NCBI GenBank assembly: GCA_050309795.1
Contig: JBNRMW010000015.1
Span: 1 to 55,500, forward strand
Source of the DNA: JBNRMW01 sp050309795
GTDB lineage: Bacteria > Bacillota_I > Bacilli_A > Erysipelotrichales > Erysipelotrichaceae
Length of the DNA: 55,500 nucleotides
Reading direction: 5' to 3'
Shown piece by piece: positions 34,992 to 43,256 of this stretch. The translations under genes and the position numbers were made by a program. The stretch's first letter is position 1. Each line of letters starts with the position of its first letter. Under the pieces are notes generated by a model that saw only the letters and a program-made list of their open reading frames with translations, was not told where the DNA came from and made no database searches.

Positions 34992-35929
34992 GTTTTGCGA
35001 GTGAAGTCAAACAAGAATTATGTCTTCTCCAACTGGAAGATCGTAATGCGATGAGTCAATTGGCCGCCATGTTACAAGCAAATTCTGCGGTTACCTTGAG
35101 TCAAGAACCGAAGATCATTGCTTCCTTTTCCTCGATGACGATTGCTCGCCGCTTTTCCCTCTTAATTAAGCAGTTGTATCAGGTGTCGATTGAGGTCAAA
35201 AAAATAACCACAAACTATTTAGGTAGAGAAAGGTATCAAGTAGAAATTGTTGATCGAGTGAAAGATATTTTACAAGATTCTGGTTTATATACCGATCAAG
35301 GGTTCCATGACTCCGTAGCCCCATCCCTGTTAACGAGAAACGATGGTATTCGCTGTTTTCTAGCTGGTTGGTTTTTGGCCAAAGGTTCGGTGAATAGTCC
35401 TAAATCGGCGAATTATCACTGTGAATTTAGGGCGGAAAAGAAAGCTCAAGCGGAACTAATTGCGCGCTTATTAAAACGTTTCAATATCAACGGAAAAGTG
35501 ACGAAACGCCGTCATGAATACATTGCTTATGTTAAAGCGAGCGATGAAGTGGCGGATGTCTTGCGGCTTTTGGGAGCAGCTCAGGGGTTGATGGAATTTG
35601 AGAATGTCCGTATCTCTCGTGATTTTCATAATTCGTTAACTCGATTGGATAATTGTGAAGTGGCGAATGAAATGAAAAGTATTCAAGCGGGATCAAAACA
35701 GATAGAAGCTATTGAAAAATTGATAGAATACGGTAGACTTGAGTTTATGGAACAACGGATTCAGCAAGTGGCGCATTTGCGTTTGGTGTATCCGGAAGCG
35801 TCTTTAAATGAATTAGCTGGATATTATTTTGATCAACAACAAATACGGATTAGTAAGTCGGGCATGAAGCATCGTTTAGATAAGTTGGTTCAAGCAGCAG
35901 ACCGTATTGACAAGGAAAGGAGTTCATAA
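34988..35929 (+). CDS. whiA: WhiA-family DNA-binding protein
   Basis: 313 residues: an N-terminal degenerate LAGLIDADG-endonuclease-like domain (FLAGWFLAKGSVNSPK, YHCEFR) and a C-terminal helix-turn-helix (EASLNELAGYYFDQQQIRISKSGMKHRLDKL, read around residues 265-300). WhiA affects division and chromosome segregation in Bacillota and sporulation in actinomycetes. AAGGAG lies before the ATG, which overlaps the yvcK stop by 4 nt. Confidence 0.94.
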   Translation: MSFASEVKQELCLLQLEDRNAMSQLAAMLQANSAVTLSQEPKIIASFSSMTIARRFSLLIKQLYQVSIEVKKITTNYLGRERYQVEIVDRVKDILQDSGLYTDQGFHDSVAPSLLTRNDGIRCFLAGWFLAKGSVNSPKSANYHCEFRAEKKAQAELIARLLKRFNINGKVTKRRHEYIAYVKASDEVADVLRLLGAAQGLMEFENVRISRDFHNSLTRLDNCEVANEMKSIQAGSKQIEAIEKLIEYGRLEFMEQRIQQVAHLRLVYPEASLNELAGYYFDQQQIRISKSGMKHRLDKLVQAADRIDKERSS

Positions 35930-36213
35930 TGGATCCAATTGTAGCGATTTTATTTCTTATTTTGTTTTTTTCAGTCGTGATTTTGTTTTCAAGGCTACTT
36001 GTTCCGTTGATGATTGTTTTTGTCCTTTATTGGGTGATCAAATCATTTATTGATTACTTTAAGAAGCCGAAACCAACCAATGATTATAGACGACCAAATG
36101 ATCAGACGACGTATTCTCAATCACAACAAACAAGAACCCGGTCAACGACATCAAACCCAGATGTTTTTGATGCGGAGTTTGAAACGCGGGAATTGCCGGA
36201 TGAACACCAATAA
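35929..36213 (+). CDS. Small membrane protein of unknown function
   Basis: 94 residues: two adjacent hydrophobic segments (about residues 4-24 and 26-44) followed by a polar tail rich in Thr, Gln, Arg and Pro (about 45-94). No family is recognised. It starts on the whiA stop (TAATG) and its end overlaps the following GNAT gene, so it is part of the rapZ operon. Translation seems real because of tight coupling, but no function can be assigned. Confidence 0.65.
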   Translation: MDPIVAILFLILFFSVVILFSRLLVPLMIVFVLYWVIKSFIDYFKKPKPTNDYRRPNDQTTYSQSQQTRTRSTTSNPDVFDAEFETRELPDEHQ

Positions 36214-37129
36214 TCTTCAATTTCGACAAATTAAACCAGACGAGGTTTCTTTATTAAAAGAGTACTGGTTGCACTTTTTTAGTCAGCCTGATCCATTGGC
36301 TATCGACTATTACTTTCAGTACGAATTTCGTTGTGATAAAACCTATGTCCTCATTTTAGATGGGGAGTTGATTGGGTCAGCTACTCTTGAACCGTATGAA
36401 ATGGAGCTCCATGGTAAGGTGTTACAGACGTCGTTAATTGTCGGTGTTTTTGTGGTGGAGAAATTTCAGGGTCAAGGGTATATGACGTTTATGATGAATT
36501 ATTTGACGAAGTTTTTAGAATCGCGGGAAATGGTTATGTGCATTCAGGAAGAAGTCGAGGGTTTGTATAATCGCTACGGTTTTGAGGATGTTTTTCCCCA
36601 AAATGTTTGGGAGATTAAACGCCATATGATCCCACCAATGAGTTCAGAAGGGATTCGCTATGTCTTGGATCCCGTCGATTGTTTAGAGTTGTATGAATAC
36701 TTTACACGCTATTTTACGGGCTATTTCAAGCGCGATGTCCGGTATTATGAAAACCTTAGACAAGAAGTTCATGTAACTAAAAAACAGATGATTTCCTTTT
36801 ATGAGCATCAGCAATTAATGGCGACGGGTTTGGTGATTTTTGATCAAGAAATAGGTTATGTTACGGAGTTATTATATCGGGATTCAAAATCGTTGTTGAC
36901 GGTTTTAAATTACTTTCTTTCGATGGTTCCAACCTTGAAAGTTCATACGTCAAAAATTGAAGATTTGTCAAAAATTATTGAAGAGGCGACGGCTGAAAGT
37001 TTGAACTGGATGAAGGTTAGACTTAATGATAAGGATGCCTTTAATCGGCTCTATAAGGTGGATATTAAGCGGGCACAATCAGCTATGACAGCCTTTGGAA
37101 AACCTGTATTTAATAGCCAATCGAGCTAA
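36200..37129 (+). CDS. GNAT-family acetyltransferase, Eis-like
   Basis: 309 residues from ATG 36200, which overlaps the previous gene by 14 nt. The N-terminal half is a GNAT domain with the acetyl-CoA loop VEKFQGQGYMTFMM (~residues 87-100) and YNRYGFEDV, a typical GNAT ending. The C-terminal part has a second alpha/beta region of uncertain fold, and overall organisation recalls COG4552/Eis-type acetyltransferases. Its substrate is unknown. It ends the rapZ operon, 19 nt before the gapA promoter. Confidence 0.7.
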   Translation: MNTNNLQFRQIKPDEVSLLKEYWLHFFSQPDPLAIDYYFQYEFRCDKTYVLILDGELIGSATLEPYEMELHGKVLQTSLIVGVFVVEKFQGQGYMTFMMNYLTKFLESREMVMCIQEEVEGLYNRYGFEDVFPQNVWEIKRHMIPPMSSEGIRYVLDPVDCLELYEYFTRYFTGYFKRDVRYYENLRQEVHVTKKQMISFYEHQQLMATGLVIFDQEIGYVTELLYRDSKSLLTVLNYFLSMVPTLKVHTSKIEDLSKIIEEATAESLNWMKVRLNDKDAFNRLYKVDIKRAQSAMTAFGKPVFNSQSS

Positions 37130-37148
37130 ATTAGACTATGTTCTTTTA

Positions 37149-37177
37149 TTGACATGCATAGGTCAACCTTATATAAT
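37149..37177 (+). promoter_or_regulatory. Consensus promoter of gapA with palindromic operator
   Basis: TTGACA (37149-37154), 17 bp, TATAAT (37172-37177): a perfect sigma-A promoter, fitting a highly expressed glycolytic gene. TTGAC (37149-37153) and GTCAA (37162-37166) form an inverted repeat over the -35, a likely repressor site. Confidence 0.9.
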
Positions 37178-37205
37178 AATACTGTTAATTGAAGGAGGAA
37201 AATAT

Positions 37206-38231
37206 ATGACTGTAAAAGTTGCAATTAATGGATTTGGCCGTATTGGTCGTCTAGCTTATCGACTCGTTAAAGATGTCGAAGAATTCAAGGGTGTTGAAAT
37301 TGTTGCTGTCAACGATTTAACCGATGCGAAAACATTGGCTCATCTACTTAAATACGATACAACACAAGGACCTTTCAAAGGACATGAAGTGACTTATAAT
37401 GACGAAGGATTAGTTGTCGATGGTGAGCAATTATTAGTTTATGCTGAACCAGATCCTGAAAAATTACCTTGGGCAGACCTTGGTGTTGATGTTGTTTTAG
37501 AATGTACTGGTTTCTTCACTTCTGAAGAAAAAGCAAGTAAACATATAACTGCTGGTGCTAAAAAAGTTATCGTTTCTGCTCCAGCTAGCGGAGAGGGCGT
37601 CAAGACCGTTGTCTACAATGTTAACGATGACATTTTAGACGGTTCTGAAAAAGTCATTTCCGGTGCCTCTTGTACAACCAACTGCTTAGCACCAATGGCA
37701 AAAGCATTACATGATGAATACACCATTATTAATGGTCAAATGTCAACGATTCACGCATATACCAATGACCAAAATACATTGGATGCTCCACACCGCAAAA
37801 ACTTACGTCGCGCCCGTGCAGCTGCTGAAAACATCATTCCTAACACGACTGGTGCAGCGAAAGCCATTGGTTTAGTTATTCCTGAACTTAACGGCATCCT
37901 TGATGGAGCAGCTTATCGTGTTCCAGTTGCTACTGGTTCGATTACTGAAGTTGTTGCGCTTGTTGATAAAAACGGCTTTACGGCAGACGATGTTAACGCC
38001 ATGATGAAATCGAAATCGAATGAGTCTTATGGGTATACTGAAGATCCAATCGTTTCGAGCGATATTATTGGTATGTCTTATGGCTCGCTCTTTGATGCCA
38101 CATTGACAAAAGTTGTTGAAATCGATGGTAAGACCTTGGTTAAAGTTGCTTCTTGGTATGATAACGAAGCGTCTTATACTTATCAATTACTTCGTTTAGC
38201 AGCACGCGTTGTTGAGCAAACAGAAGCTTAA
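37206..38231 (+). CDS. gapA: Glyceraldehyde-3-phosphate dehydrogenase
   Basis: Glycolytic NAD-dependent enzyme of 341 residues. NAD-binding INGFGRIGRLAYR at the N-terminus and the catalytic-Cys motif ISGASCTTNCLAP (~150-162) are present, as are the phosphate-binding residues around NIIPNTTGAAKA. GGAGG with correct spacing precedes ATG 37206. Codon choice is more uniform than in neighbours, as expected for a highly expressed gene. It is monocistronic, between its own strong promoter and a hairpin terminator. Confidence 0.97.
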   Translation: MTVKVAINGFGRIGRLAYRLVKDVEEFKGVEIVAVNDLTDAKTLAHLLKYDTTQGPFKGHEVTYNDEGLVVDGEQLLVYAEPDPEKLPWADLGVDVVLECTGFFTSEEKASKHITAGAKKVIVSAPASGEGVKTVVYNVNDDILDGSEKVISGASCTTNCLAPMAKALHDEYTIINGQMSTIHAYTNDQNTLDAPHRKNLRRARAAAENIIPNTTGAAKAIGLVIPELNGILDGAAYRVPVATGSITEVVALVDKNGFTADDVNAMMKSKSNESYGYTEDPIVSSDIIGMSYGSLFDATLTKVVEIDGKTLVKVASWYDNEASYTYQLLRLAARVVEQTEA

Positions 38232-38564
38232 TCCATTATTTATATCAAAAGTACCCATACCTCCAAAGGCTGGGTACTTTTTTTGAGCTATTTTTTTTTG
38301 AATTTCTTGATATTCAGGATGGCGTTGATATTCCTTCGCCGCAAAGGGACATAGGGGTATGACGAGTTTTTCGTCTTGAATTGCTTTGTCGACGACGAGT
38401 TTGACGAGTTTGTTTGCTATTTGTTGTCCGCGATAGTTTTGATCGACATAAGTGTGGTCGATAATTAGGATGTTGTCTCCCACGGTTTGAAAGGTGATTT
38501 CACCAACTTCTTGATTTTCTTCATTGAACGCGACGAAGCGTTTTTCTTGTTCTTGGTAGCGCAT
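38196..38564 (-). CDS. GNAT-family N-acetyltransferase (YjdJ/Gcn5-like, short)
   Basis: 122 residues if started at ATG 38564, which is preceded by GGAGGCCCC. It matches the small GCN5-like family: HTYVDQNYRGQQIANKLVKLVVDKA with the acetyl-CoA loop, and IPLCPFAAKEYQRHPEYQ. Family members usually end shortly after this block. Here the frame crosses a run of nine A (38299-38291) and adds about 24 residues that read through the gapA terminator and 36 nt into gapA. One A fewer would give an immediate TAG, so the true C-terminus is doubtful. Confidence 0.75.
   Translation of the reverse strand: MRYQEQEKRFVAFNEENQEVGEITFQTVGDNILIIDHTYVDQNYRGQQIANKLVKLVVDKAIQDEKLVIPLCPFAAKEYQRHPEYQEIQKKIAQKKYPAFGGMGTFDINNGLSFCLLNNACC
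38248..38284 (+). terminator. Bidirectional terminator between gapA and the minus-strand GNAT gene
   Basis: AAAGTACCC (38248-38256) and GGGTACTTT (38272-38280) form a 9-bp stem with T on the plus strand and A/T-rich flanks on both sides, so it may serve both converging genes. Confidence 0.9.
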
Positions 38565-38659
38565 GGGGCCTCCTTTTATCAAAAGTATACCAGTTCTTAG
38601 GGGTGTAGAGGGTATTTCATGCTTTTTTGGTGGTTTGTTTTCTTTTTTCTGACCATTAA

Positions 38660-38668
38660 TGATAAAAT
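38660..38668 (+). promoter_or_regulatory. Extended -10 promoter for cysS
   Basis: TGATAAAAT at 38660-38668, 19 nt before the cysS ATG; GGTGAGG is the ribosome binding site. Confidence 0.6.
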
Positions 38669-38687
38669 ACTATAAGGTGAGGTCCTT

Positions 38688-40022
38688 ATGAAATTATTTA
38701 ATACAAAATCAAATAAATTGGAACTATTTGTTCCACTCCAAAAAGATCGGGTGAGTATGTATGTCTGTGGTCCAACGGTTCATAATCATGCTCATATTGG
38801 TAATGCGCGGCCGATGGTGATTTTCGATACCTTAAAGAAAACACTGGAAGCGCTGGGATATGAAGTGGAGTATGTTTCAAACTATACAGATGTTGAAGAT
38901 AAAATTATCAATAAAGCGGTTGAAGAACAAGTATCCGAAGAGGTGATAACCGCTCGCTATATTGCTGCCTACGAAGCATTGAGAACGGCGTTGGGTGTAC
39001 AAACACCGGATGCCAATCCACGGGTAACGGAAACTATGGAGGAAATTATTGACTTTATAGAAGAACTCATTGCTGCTGGGAGCGCGTATGTCTCTGAGGG
39101 TGATGTTTATTTTTCAGTGGATTCGATTACCAATTATGGATCGTTATCGCATCAGAACTTAGAAGATTTGGTGGTTGGTGCTCGTATTGAAGAAAATGCA
39201 AAGAAACGCAATCCACTAGATTTTACGCTCTGGAAAGCAACTGAACAAGGGGTTCATTGGCGTGCACCTTGGTCCAAGGGTCGTCCAGGTTGGCACACGG
39301 AATGTGTGGTAATGATTAACGAACATTTTAAGCAGGAGACCATTGACATTCACGGTGGGGGGCAGGATTTGAAATTTCCCCATCATGAAAATGAAAATGC
39401 ACAGCAGATGGCGTTGCATCATACCGACTTAGCGAACTATTGGATTCACAATGCGATGGTCCATATTGATGGTGATGAAATGCACAAATCTTTAGGCAAT
39501 GCGGTTGATGCGAAAACGTTGGTAGAACAGCTAGGACGTCCGGTGGTTCGTTGGTTGTTGATTCGGACTCATTATCGTCAAACCTTGAATTTGAATGAAC
39601 AAACCATCGCTCAAGCTCGAACTGAAATTCAACGCATGGAACAAGCCCTGAAGTCTGCGAGTGTTCTTTTACAACGTGAAGGATATAAAACAAAACAACA
39701 CGCTATGTCGCAATTTTATCCAGAATTTTTAGAGGCGATGCGCGATGATATGAATACGCCGAACGCTATTAAAGTTCTTTTTGATGGTGTAAAGGCCTTA
39801 AATGCCATGATGCGAACCCGTGAGATTAATTTACAGAGCGTTGACAATTTAGTTCAGGAGCTATGCTCAATGTTAAATATTTTGGGAATTCAGCTTAATT
39901 TACCGATACTAAGTGAAAATGATATAGGTTTATTCTATACTTGGGATAAGGCTAAGAAAGAGAAGAACTTTGAGTTGGCAGATTCTTTAAGGGCAGAGCT
40001 CCAACAAAGAGGTCTCTTATGA
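38688..40022 (+). CDS. cysS: Cysteinyl-tRNA synthetase
   Basis: Class I aminoacyl-tRNA synthetase charging tRNA-Cys, 444 residues, slightly short. The HIGH-type motif is HAHIGNARP (~residues 31-39), and Zn ligands appear in VCGPTV, GWHTEC and FPHHENE. The KMSKS loop reads EMHKSLGN: first Lys is Glu and the Ser is His, while the catalytic second Lys is kept. The C-terminal tRNA-binding domain is present. Stop overlaps mrnC (TATGA). Confidence 0.95.
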   Translation: MKLFNTKSNKLELFVPLQKDRVSMYVCGPTVHNHAHIGNARPMVIFDTLKKTLEALGYEVEYVSNYTDVEDKIINKAVEEQVSEEVITARYIAAYEALRTALGVQTPDANPRVTETMEEIIDFIEELIAAGSAYVSEGDVYFSVDSITNYGSLSHQNLEDLVVGARIEENAKKRNPLDFTLWKATEQGVHWRAPWSKGRPGWHTECVVMINEHFKQETIDIHGGGQDLKFPHHENENAQQMALHHTDLANYWIHNAMVHIDGDEMHKSLGNAVDAKTLVEQLGRPVVRWLLIRTHYRQTLNLNEQTIAQARTEIQRMEQALKSASVLLQREGYKTKQHAMSQFYPEFLEAMRDDMNTPNAIKVLFDGVKALNAMMRTREINLQSVDNLVQELCSMLNILGIQLNLPILSENDIGLFYTWDKAKKEKNFELADSLRAELQQRGLL

Positions 40023-40420
40023 TTTCATCGCTTTCGGTTAGTAACCTCGCCTATATTGGGGATGCTGTACTAGCCCTTAAAGTACGAGTATTTCTAATAG
40101 AAGCAGGATTGCAACAACCGACCAAACTACTAAAAGCCTCGAATCGTTTTGTTTCCGCGGAAAGTCAAGCAAAGTTTATGAAGGTTCTTTTAGAAAATAA
40201 TGTATTAAATACCGAGGAAATGAGTTGGTACAAGCGGGGAAGAAATTACAAAAGCCGATCGGTCGCAAAGAATGCTTCGATTATTAGTTATCGGATGGCA
40301 ACCGGTTTTGAAGTTTTAATCGGATATTGGTATTATGAGGACTCGTCTCGTTTCGAAGAGATTTTCCAATTATATTGTGAAGAGGGGGTTCGTCAATATG
40401 GTCCAGTACATTTATGGTAA
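40019..40420 (+). CDS. mrnC: Mini-ribonuclease III
   Basis: 133-residue RNase III catalytic domain without a dsRNA-binding domain; in B. subtilis it matures 23S rRNA ends. The signature YIGDAVLALKVRVFL (~residues 11-25) carries the catalytic Asp, and a second acidic site near the C-terminus (FEEIFQLYCEEG) completes it. It lies between cysS and rlmB, the conserved Bacillota order. Confidence 0.93.
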   Translation: MISSLSVSNLAYIGDAVLALKVRVFLIEAGLQQPTKLLKASNRFVSAESQAKFMKVLLENNVLNTEEMSWYKRGRNYKSRSVAKNASIISYRMATGFEVLIGYWYYEDSSRFEEIFQLYCEEGVRQYGPVHLW

Positions 40421-41111
40421 GAATGCGGTTATTCAACGTATAAAGAGTAAGCATTCCATTACAAAACTATATGTAACGAAACAAAACTTTAAAGCGTTGC
40501 AAGCGCTCATCCAAAAAGATAAGCTAACGTATGAAATTGTCTCGAGTCAGCGCCTAGACCAAATGGTTAAGGGGGTTCATCAAGGACTTGTTGCCGCTAT
40601 TGAACCGTATGCTTTACAAGATTTAGAGACTGTTGTTGATCGTCTTGATTTAACAACCGAAGATCATATTATCGTTCTTTGTGACCAATTAGAAGACCCA
40701 CATAATCTTGGAGCAATTCTGAGAACAGCGGATGCGGTCGGTGTCCGAGCCGTGATTATTGGTAAACATCGATCGATTGGCTTAACGCCGACGGTCGCCA
40801 AAGTATCGACGGGGGCAATTGAAACCGTTCCGGTGTGTGAGGTCACGAATGTAACCAAAGCCTGTGACTATTTAAAACAAAAAGGATTTTGGATTATTGG
40901 AGCTGATAATGATGAAACGGTGGATTATCGAATGATGCCAAAGGACCGAAACGTCGTCTTAGTAGTTGGTTCCGAGGGGCGGGGAATATCGAATCTAGTT
41001 AAAAAACAGTGCGACTATCTGGTGAAAATCCCCATGGTTGGGGTGGTAAGTTCACTTAATGTGTCCGTTGCCACGGGTATTTTACTGTACGAGTTGGTGC
41101 GAGACAAATAA
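40398..41111 (+). CDS. rlmB: 23S rRNA (guanosine-2'-O-)-methyltransferase RlmB (SpoU family)
   Basis: 237 residues from ATG 40398, which is preceded by AGAGGGGG. N-terminal substrate-binding domain (YIYGKNAVIQRIK) and C-terminal SPOUT knot with NLGAILRTADAVG, VVGSEGRGIS and SLNVSVATGI, the three SpoU motifs. It methylates the ribose of G2251 in 23S rRNA (E. coli numbering). Overlaps mrnC by 23 nt; the yacP gene usually next in Bacillota is absent. Confidence 0.92.
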   Translation: MVQYIYGKNAVIQRIKSKHSITKLYVTKQNFKALQALIQKDKLTYEIVSSQRLDQMVKGVHQGLVAAIEPYALQDLETVVDRLDLTTEDHIIVLCDQLEDPHNLGAILRTADAVGVRAVIIGKHRSIGLTPTVAKVSTGAIETVPVCEVTNVTKACDYLKQKGFWIIGADNDETVDYRMMPKDRNVVLVVGSEGRGISNLVKKQCDYLVKIPMVGVVSSLNVSVATGILLYELVRDK

Positions 41112-41131
41112 TAAATAAGAGGAGTTCTTAA

Positions 41132-41740
41132 ATGAACGATTATGAATTATTGTATATGATCCGTCAAGGGGATCAACACGCATTAGACCTTTTATTGGAT
41201 AAATATAAGCGTTTCCGATGGTCGATTGTCCATCATGCCTGTTATAATCCGAATGCACTGAGGTTGGAATTGGAAGATTTATATCAGGAAGCAACGATTG
41301 GTTTTTTGACCGCGGTTCATCGATTTGATGAAGAAATGAAGGTTATGTTTTCGGTTTTTGCTTACCATTGTTGCCTCCATCAGGTGCGGCTTTTTATTCG
41401 CCGCAATCGGGGCATGGCGTATCAATTATTGAATAATGCGATGTCGCTGGATTATCCGGCTTCTTCATTAGTGTCAGAAGGCGGGGGTAATTTGGAAGAG
41501 ATTTTCGAGGATTCTAACCCCGATATTGATCCCGAGCAGATGGCGCATTACATAGAAACAAGAGCGGTGATGTTAGCGCTCTTGAATGAGTTGTCTCCCT
41601 TAGAGCGGCAAGTATTCTTTTTACGCAATCAAGGTCACTCCTATGTGGAGATTGCTCGCATAGTTGAGACAACCCCCAAAAAGGTGGATAATATTCTTCA
41701 GAAAATTCGTCGTCTTGCGAAGCAAAGGATTGACTTCTAA
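41132..41740 (+). CDS. sigH: Sigma-70-family RNA polymerase sigma factor, SigH-like
   Basis: 202 residues. Region 2 (LDLLLDKYKRFRWSIVHHAC... LEDLYQEATIGFLTAVHRFDE) binds core polymerase and the -10; region 4 (ELSPLERQVFFLRNQGHSYVEIARIVETTPKKVDNILQKIRR, split by domain) is a -35-binding helix-turn-helix. Position between rlmB and rpmG-secE-nusG is that of sigH in Bacillota, where it drives competence or early sporulation. Only position supports the SigH name; with comFA/comFC nearby, competence is a plausible role. GAGGAG precedes the ATG. Confidence 0.78.
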   Translation: MNDYELLYMIRQGDQHALDLLLDKYKRFRWSIVHHACYNPNALRLELEDLYQEATIGFLTAVHRFDEEMKVMFSVFAYHCCLHQVRLFIRRNRGMAYQLLNNAMSLDYPASSLVSEGGGNLEEIFEDSNPDIDPEQMAHYIETRAVMLALLNELSPLERQVFFLRNQGHSYVEIARIVETTPKKVDNILQKIRRLAKQRIDF

Positions 41741-41759
41741 GTATAAACTATGATATTCT
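41730..41759 (+). promoter_or_regulatory. Promoter for rpmG-secE-nusG
   Basis: TTGACT (41730-41735), 18-bp spacer, TATTCT (41754-41759) preceded by TGA (extended -10). The -35 overlaps the end of the sigma-factor gene. Confidence 0.6.
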
Positions 41760-41791
41760 AACTGGGCACATGTTAGAAGGTGGTGTTTTTA

Positions 41792-41953
41792 GTGTCTCAA
41801 ACAAAGGATCGAAAAGTTATCTTGACCTGTACGGAATGTCTGAGCCGAAACTACACAACCTCCATGAATAAAAAGATGCGGACAGAGCGTCTTGAATTGA
41901 ACAAATTTTGTAAGCGGTGTAATAAACATACATTGCATCGTGAAACAAAATAG
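41792..41953 (+). CDS. rpmG: Ribosomal protein L33
   Basis: 53-residue large-subunit protein starting at GTG 41792, with AAGGTGG upstream. It carries the zinc-ribbon form: CTEC (~residues 11-14) and CKRC (~38-41), then KHTLHRETK at the end. It directly precedes secE (11 nt), the conserved Bacillota order. It is easily missed because of its size and GTG start. Confidence 0.93.
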   Translation: MSQTKDRKVILTCTECLSRNYTTSMNKKMRTERLELNKFCKRCNKHTLHRETK

Positions 41954-41964
41954 GAGGATGAAGA

Positions 41965-42156
41965 ATGTTGAAATGGTTTTCAATCGCAGGAATTAAAAAA
42001 GAAATTACGGAACGAATACGCTGGTCTAAGCCTAGTGAGATGTCAAAGTTTTTTGCTCAAGTGATGGTGTTTGTTGTTGCCTTTGCAATTTTCTTTGTGG
42101 TCGCTGACTTTTTCGTCGTCCTATTTCTAGGTCTCTTACGAATAGGTGGCGTATAA
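41965..42156 (+). CDS. secE: Preprotein translocase subunit SecE
   Basis: 63-residue single-span subunit of SecYEG. A cytoplasmic amphipathic part with the conserved RWSKPSEMSKF is followed by one membrane helix (~33-57). AGGAGGATG lies before the ATG. Stop and nusG start overlap (TAATG). Confidence 0.93.
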   Translation: MLKWFSIAGIKKEITERIRWSKPSEMSKFFAQVMVFVVAFAIFFVVADFFVVLFLGLLRIGGV

Positions 42157-42704
42157 TGACTGAATTTTTAAATAAACAATGGTATGTTGTGAATACCTAT
42201 GCCGGGCACGAAAATCGGGTAAAGGAAAACCTTGAACGCCGGGTCGAGACGATGGGTATCGAAGATAACTTGTTCCGTATCTTAGTTGCGGAAGAAGAAG
42301 AAATTGTCATCAAAAATGGAAAACAACAGAAGAAAATGAAGAATCTTTTTCCTGGTTACTTATTTGTTGAGATGATCATGACCGACGATGCTTGGTATGT
42401 GGTTCGAAATACACCAGGAGTTACTGGATTTATCGGATCGAGTGGAGGTGGCGCTAAGCCTTTCCCTGTTTCGCCAGAAGAGATTGAGTCTATTTTACGT
42501 CGCATGGGAATGTCTGAAACGAAATTAGTCGTTGAATTTACGGTTAATGACCATGTTCGTATTACCGAAGGACCCTTTAAGGGCATGGACGGCTTAGTTG
42601 AGTCGATGAATGACGACGCTCAAACCGCTATTGTCTTGATTGTTTTATTTGGCCGGGAAACGCCAACAGAAGTTTCCTATAATGATTTAGAATTATTTAA
42701 TTAA
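42156..42704 (+). CDS. nusG: Transcription elongation/antitermination factor NusG
   Basis: 182 residues: NGN domain (QWYVVNTYAGHENRVKENLERRV, KNLFPGYLFVEM, VRNTPGVTGFIG) and C-terminal KOW domain (NDHVRITEGPFKGMDGLVESMN). It binds RNA polymerase and couples transcription to translation or Rho. Ends in a terminator; normally rplK would follow directly. Confidence 0.96.
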   Translation: MTEFLNKQWYVVNTYAGHENRVKENLERRVETMGIEDNLFRILVAEEEEIVIKNGKQQKKMKNLFPGYLFVEMIMTDDAWYVVRNTPGVTGFIGSSGGGAKPFPVSPEEIESILRRMGMSETKLVVEFTVNDHVRITEGPFKGMDGLVESMNDDAQTAIVLIVLFGRETPTEVSYNDLELFN

Positions 42705-42726
42705 GCCGTTTTACGGCTTTTTTTAT
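42703..42726 (+). terminator. Terminator after nusG
   Basis: AAGCCGT/ACGGCTT hairpin with a short loop and seven T, starting at the nusG stop. Confidence 0.9.
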
Positions 42727-42743
42727 CCTTGTGAGGTGCTGGT

Positions 42744-43256
42744 ATGTTTTTAAAAGATTCGAATTATCGATTGGTCTTTGCTACATTTAGTCGTTTATCT
42801 AATCAGCCACTCGTTCGGCAGCAGTTAGAGTTTTTTACCCAGCTTAATCAAAACGACCTGGAATGTGTCATTGAACAATTAATTGATGCGGGAATTGTTG
42901 TTGAAACGGACGACCTTTTGTATTTACAAAAGGACCGCTTTTCCCAGGTGATGCGGTCAAATTTGGTGCTGTTTGATCAACTCCTTGGATTTGTGGAAAC
43001 AATTAAACCGCGTATTGATGAGGTACTGTTGCTTCATAAGAAATCTGCCCAGGGGTTTGATTTGAATCAACCACAGATATTGGTGGATACCTTGAGTGGT
43101 AATGAAAGGTTTATTAAAAGCGCTTTTGACCATTCGGGCCTTGATCATAGTTATGACTTATTGATTGCGAATGCTTTAGATGTTATTGATCGAGCATCGA
43201 TGGTGGACCATGTGGTGTTTTTTGAAGAAGCGCCTTTAGCCCTGTATAGTTCTTAG
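42744..43256 (+). CDS. Protein of unknown function
   Basis: 170 residues with GAGGTG at a good distance before the ATG. The first ~60 residues are alpha-helical with a beta pair (ECVIEQLIDAGIVVETDDLLYLQ) that resembles a winged-helix fold, but I recognise no family. The rest looks mixed alpha/beta. No signal peptide or membrane helix. It lies after the nusG terminator and converges with yaaA. Promoter is not obvious, so low read-through from nusG may transcribe it. Confidence 0.6.
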   Translation: MFLKDSNYRLVFATFSRLSNQPLVRQQLEFFTQLNQNDLECVIEQLIDAGIVVETDDLLYLQKDRFSQVMRSNLVLFDQLLGFVETIKPRIDEVLLLHKKSAQGFDLNQPQILVDTLSGNERFIKSAFDHSGLDHSYDLLIANALDVIDRASMVDHVVFFEEAPLALYSS

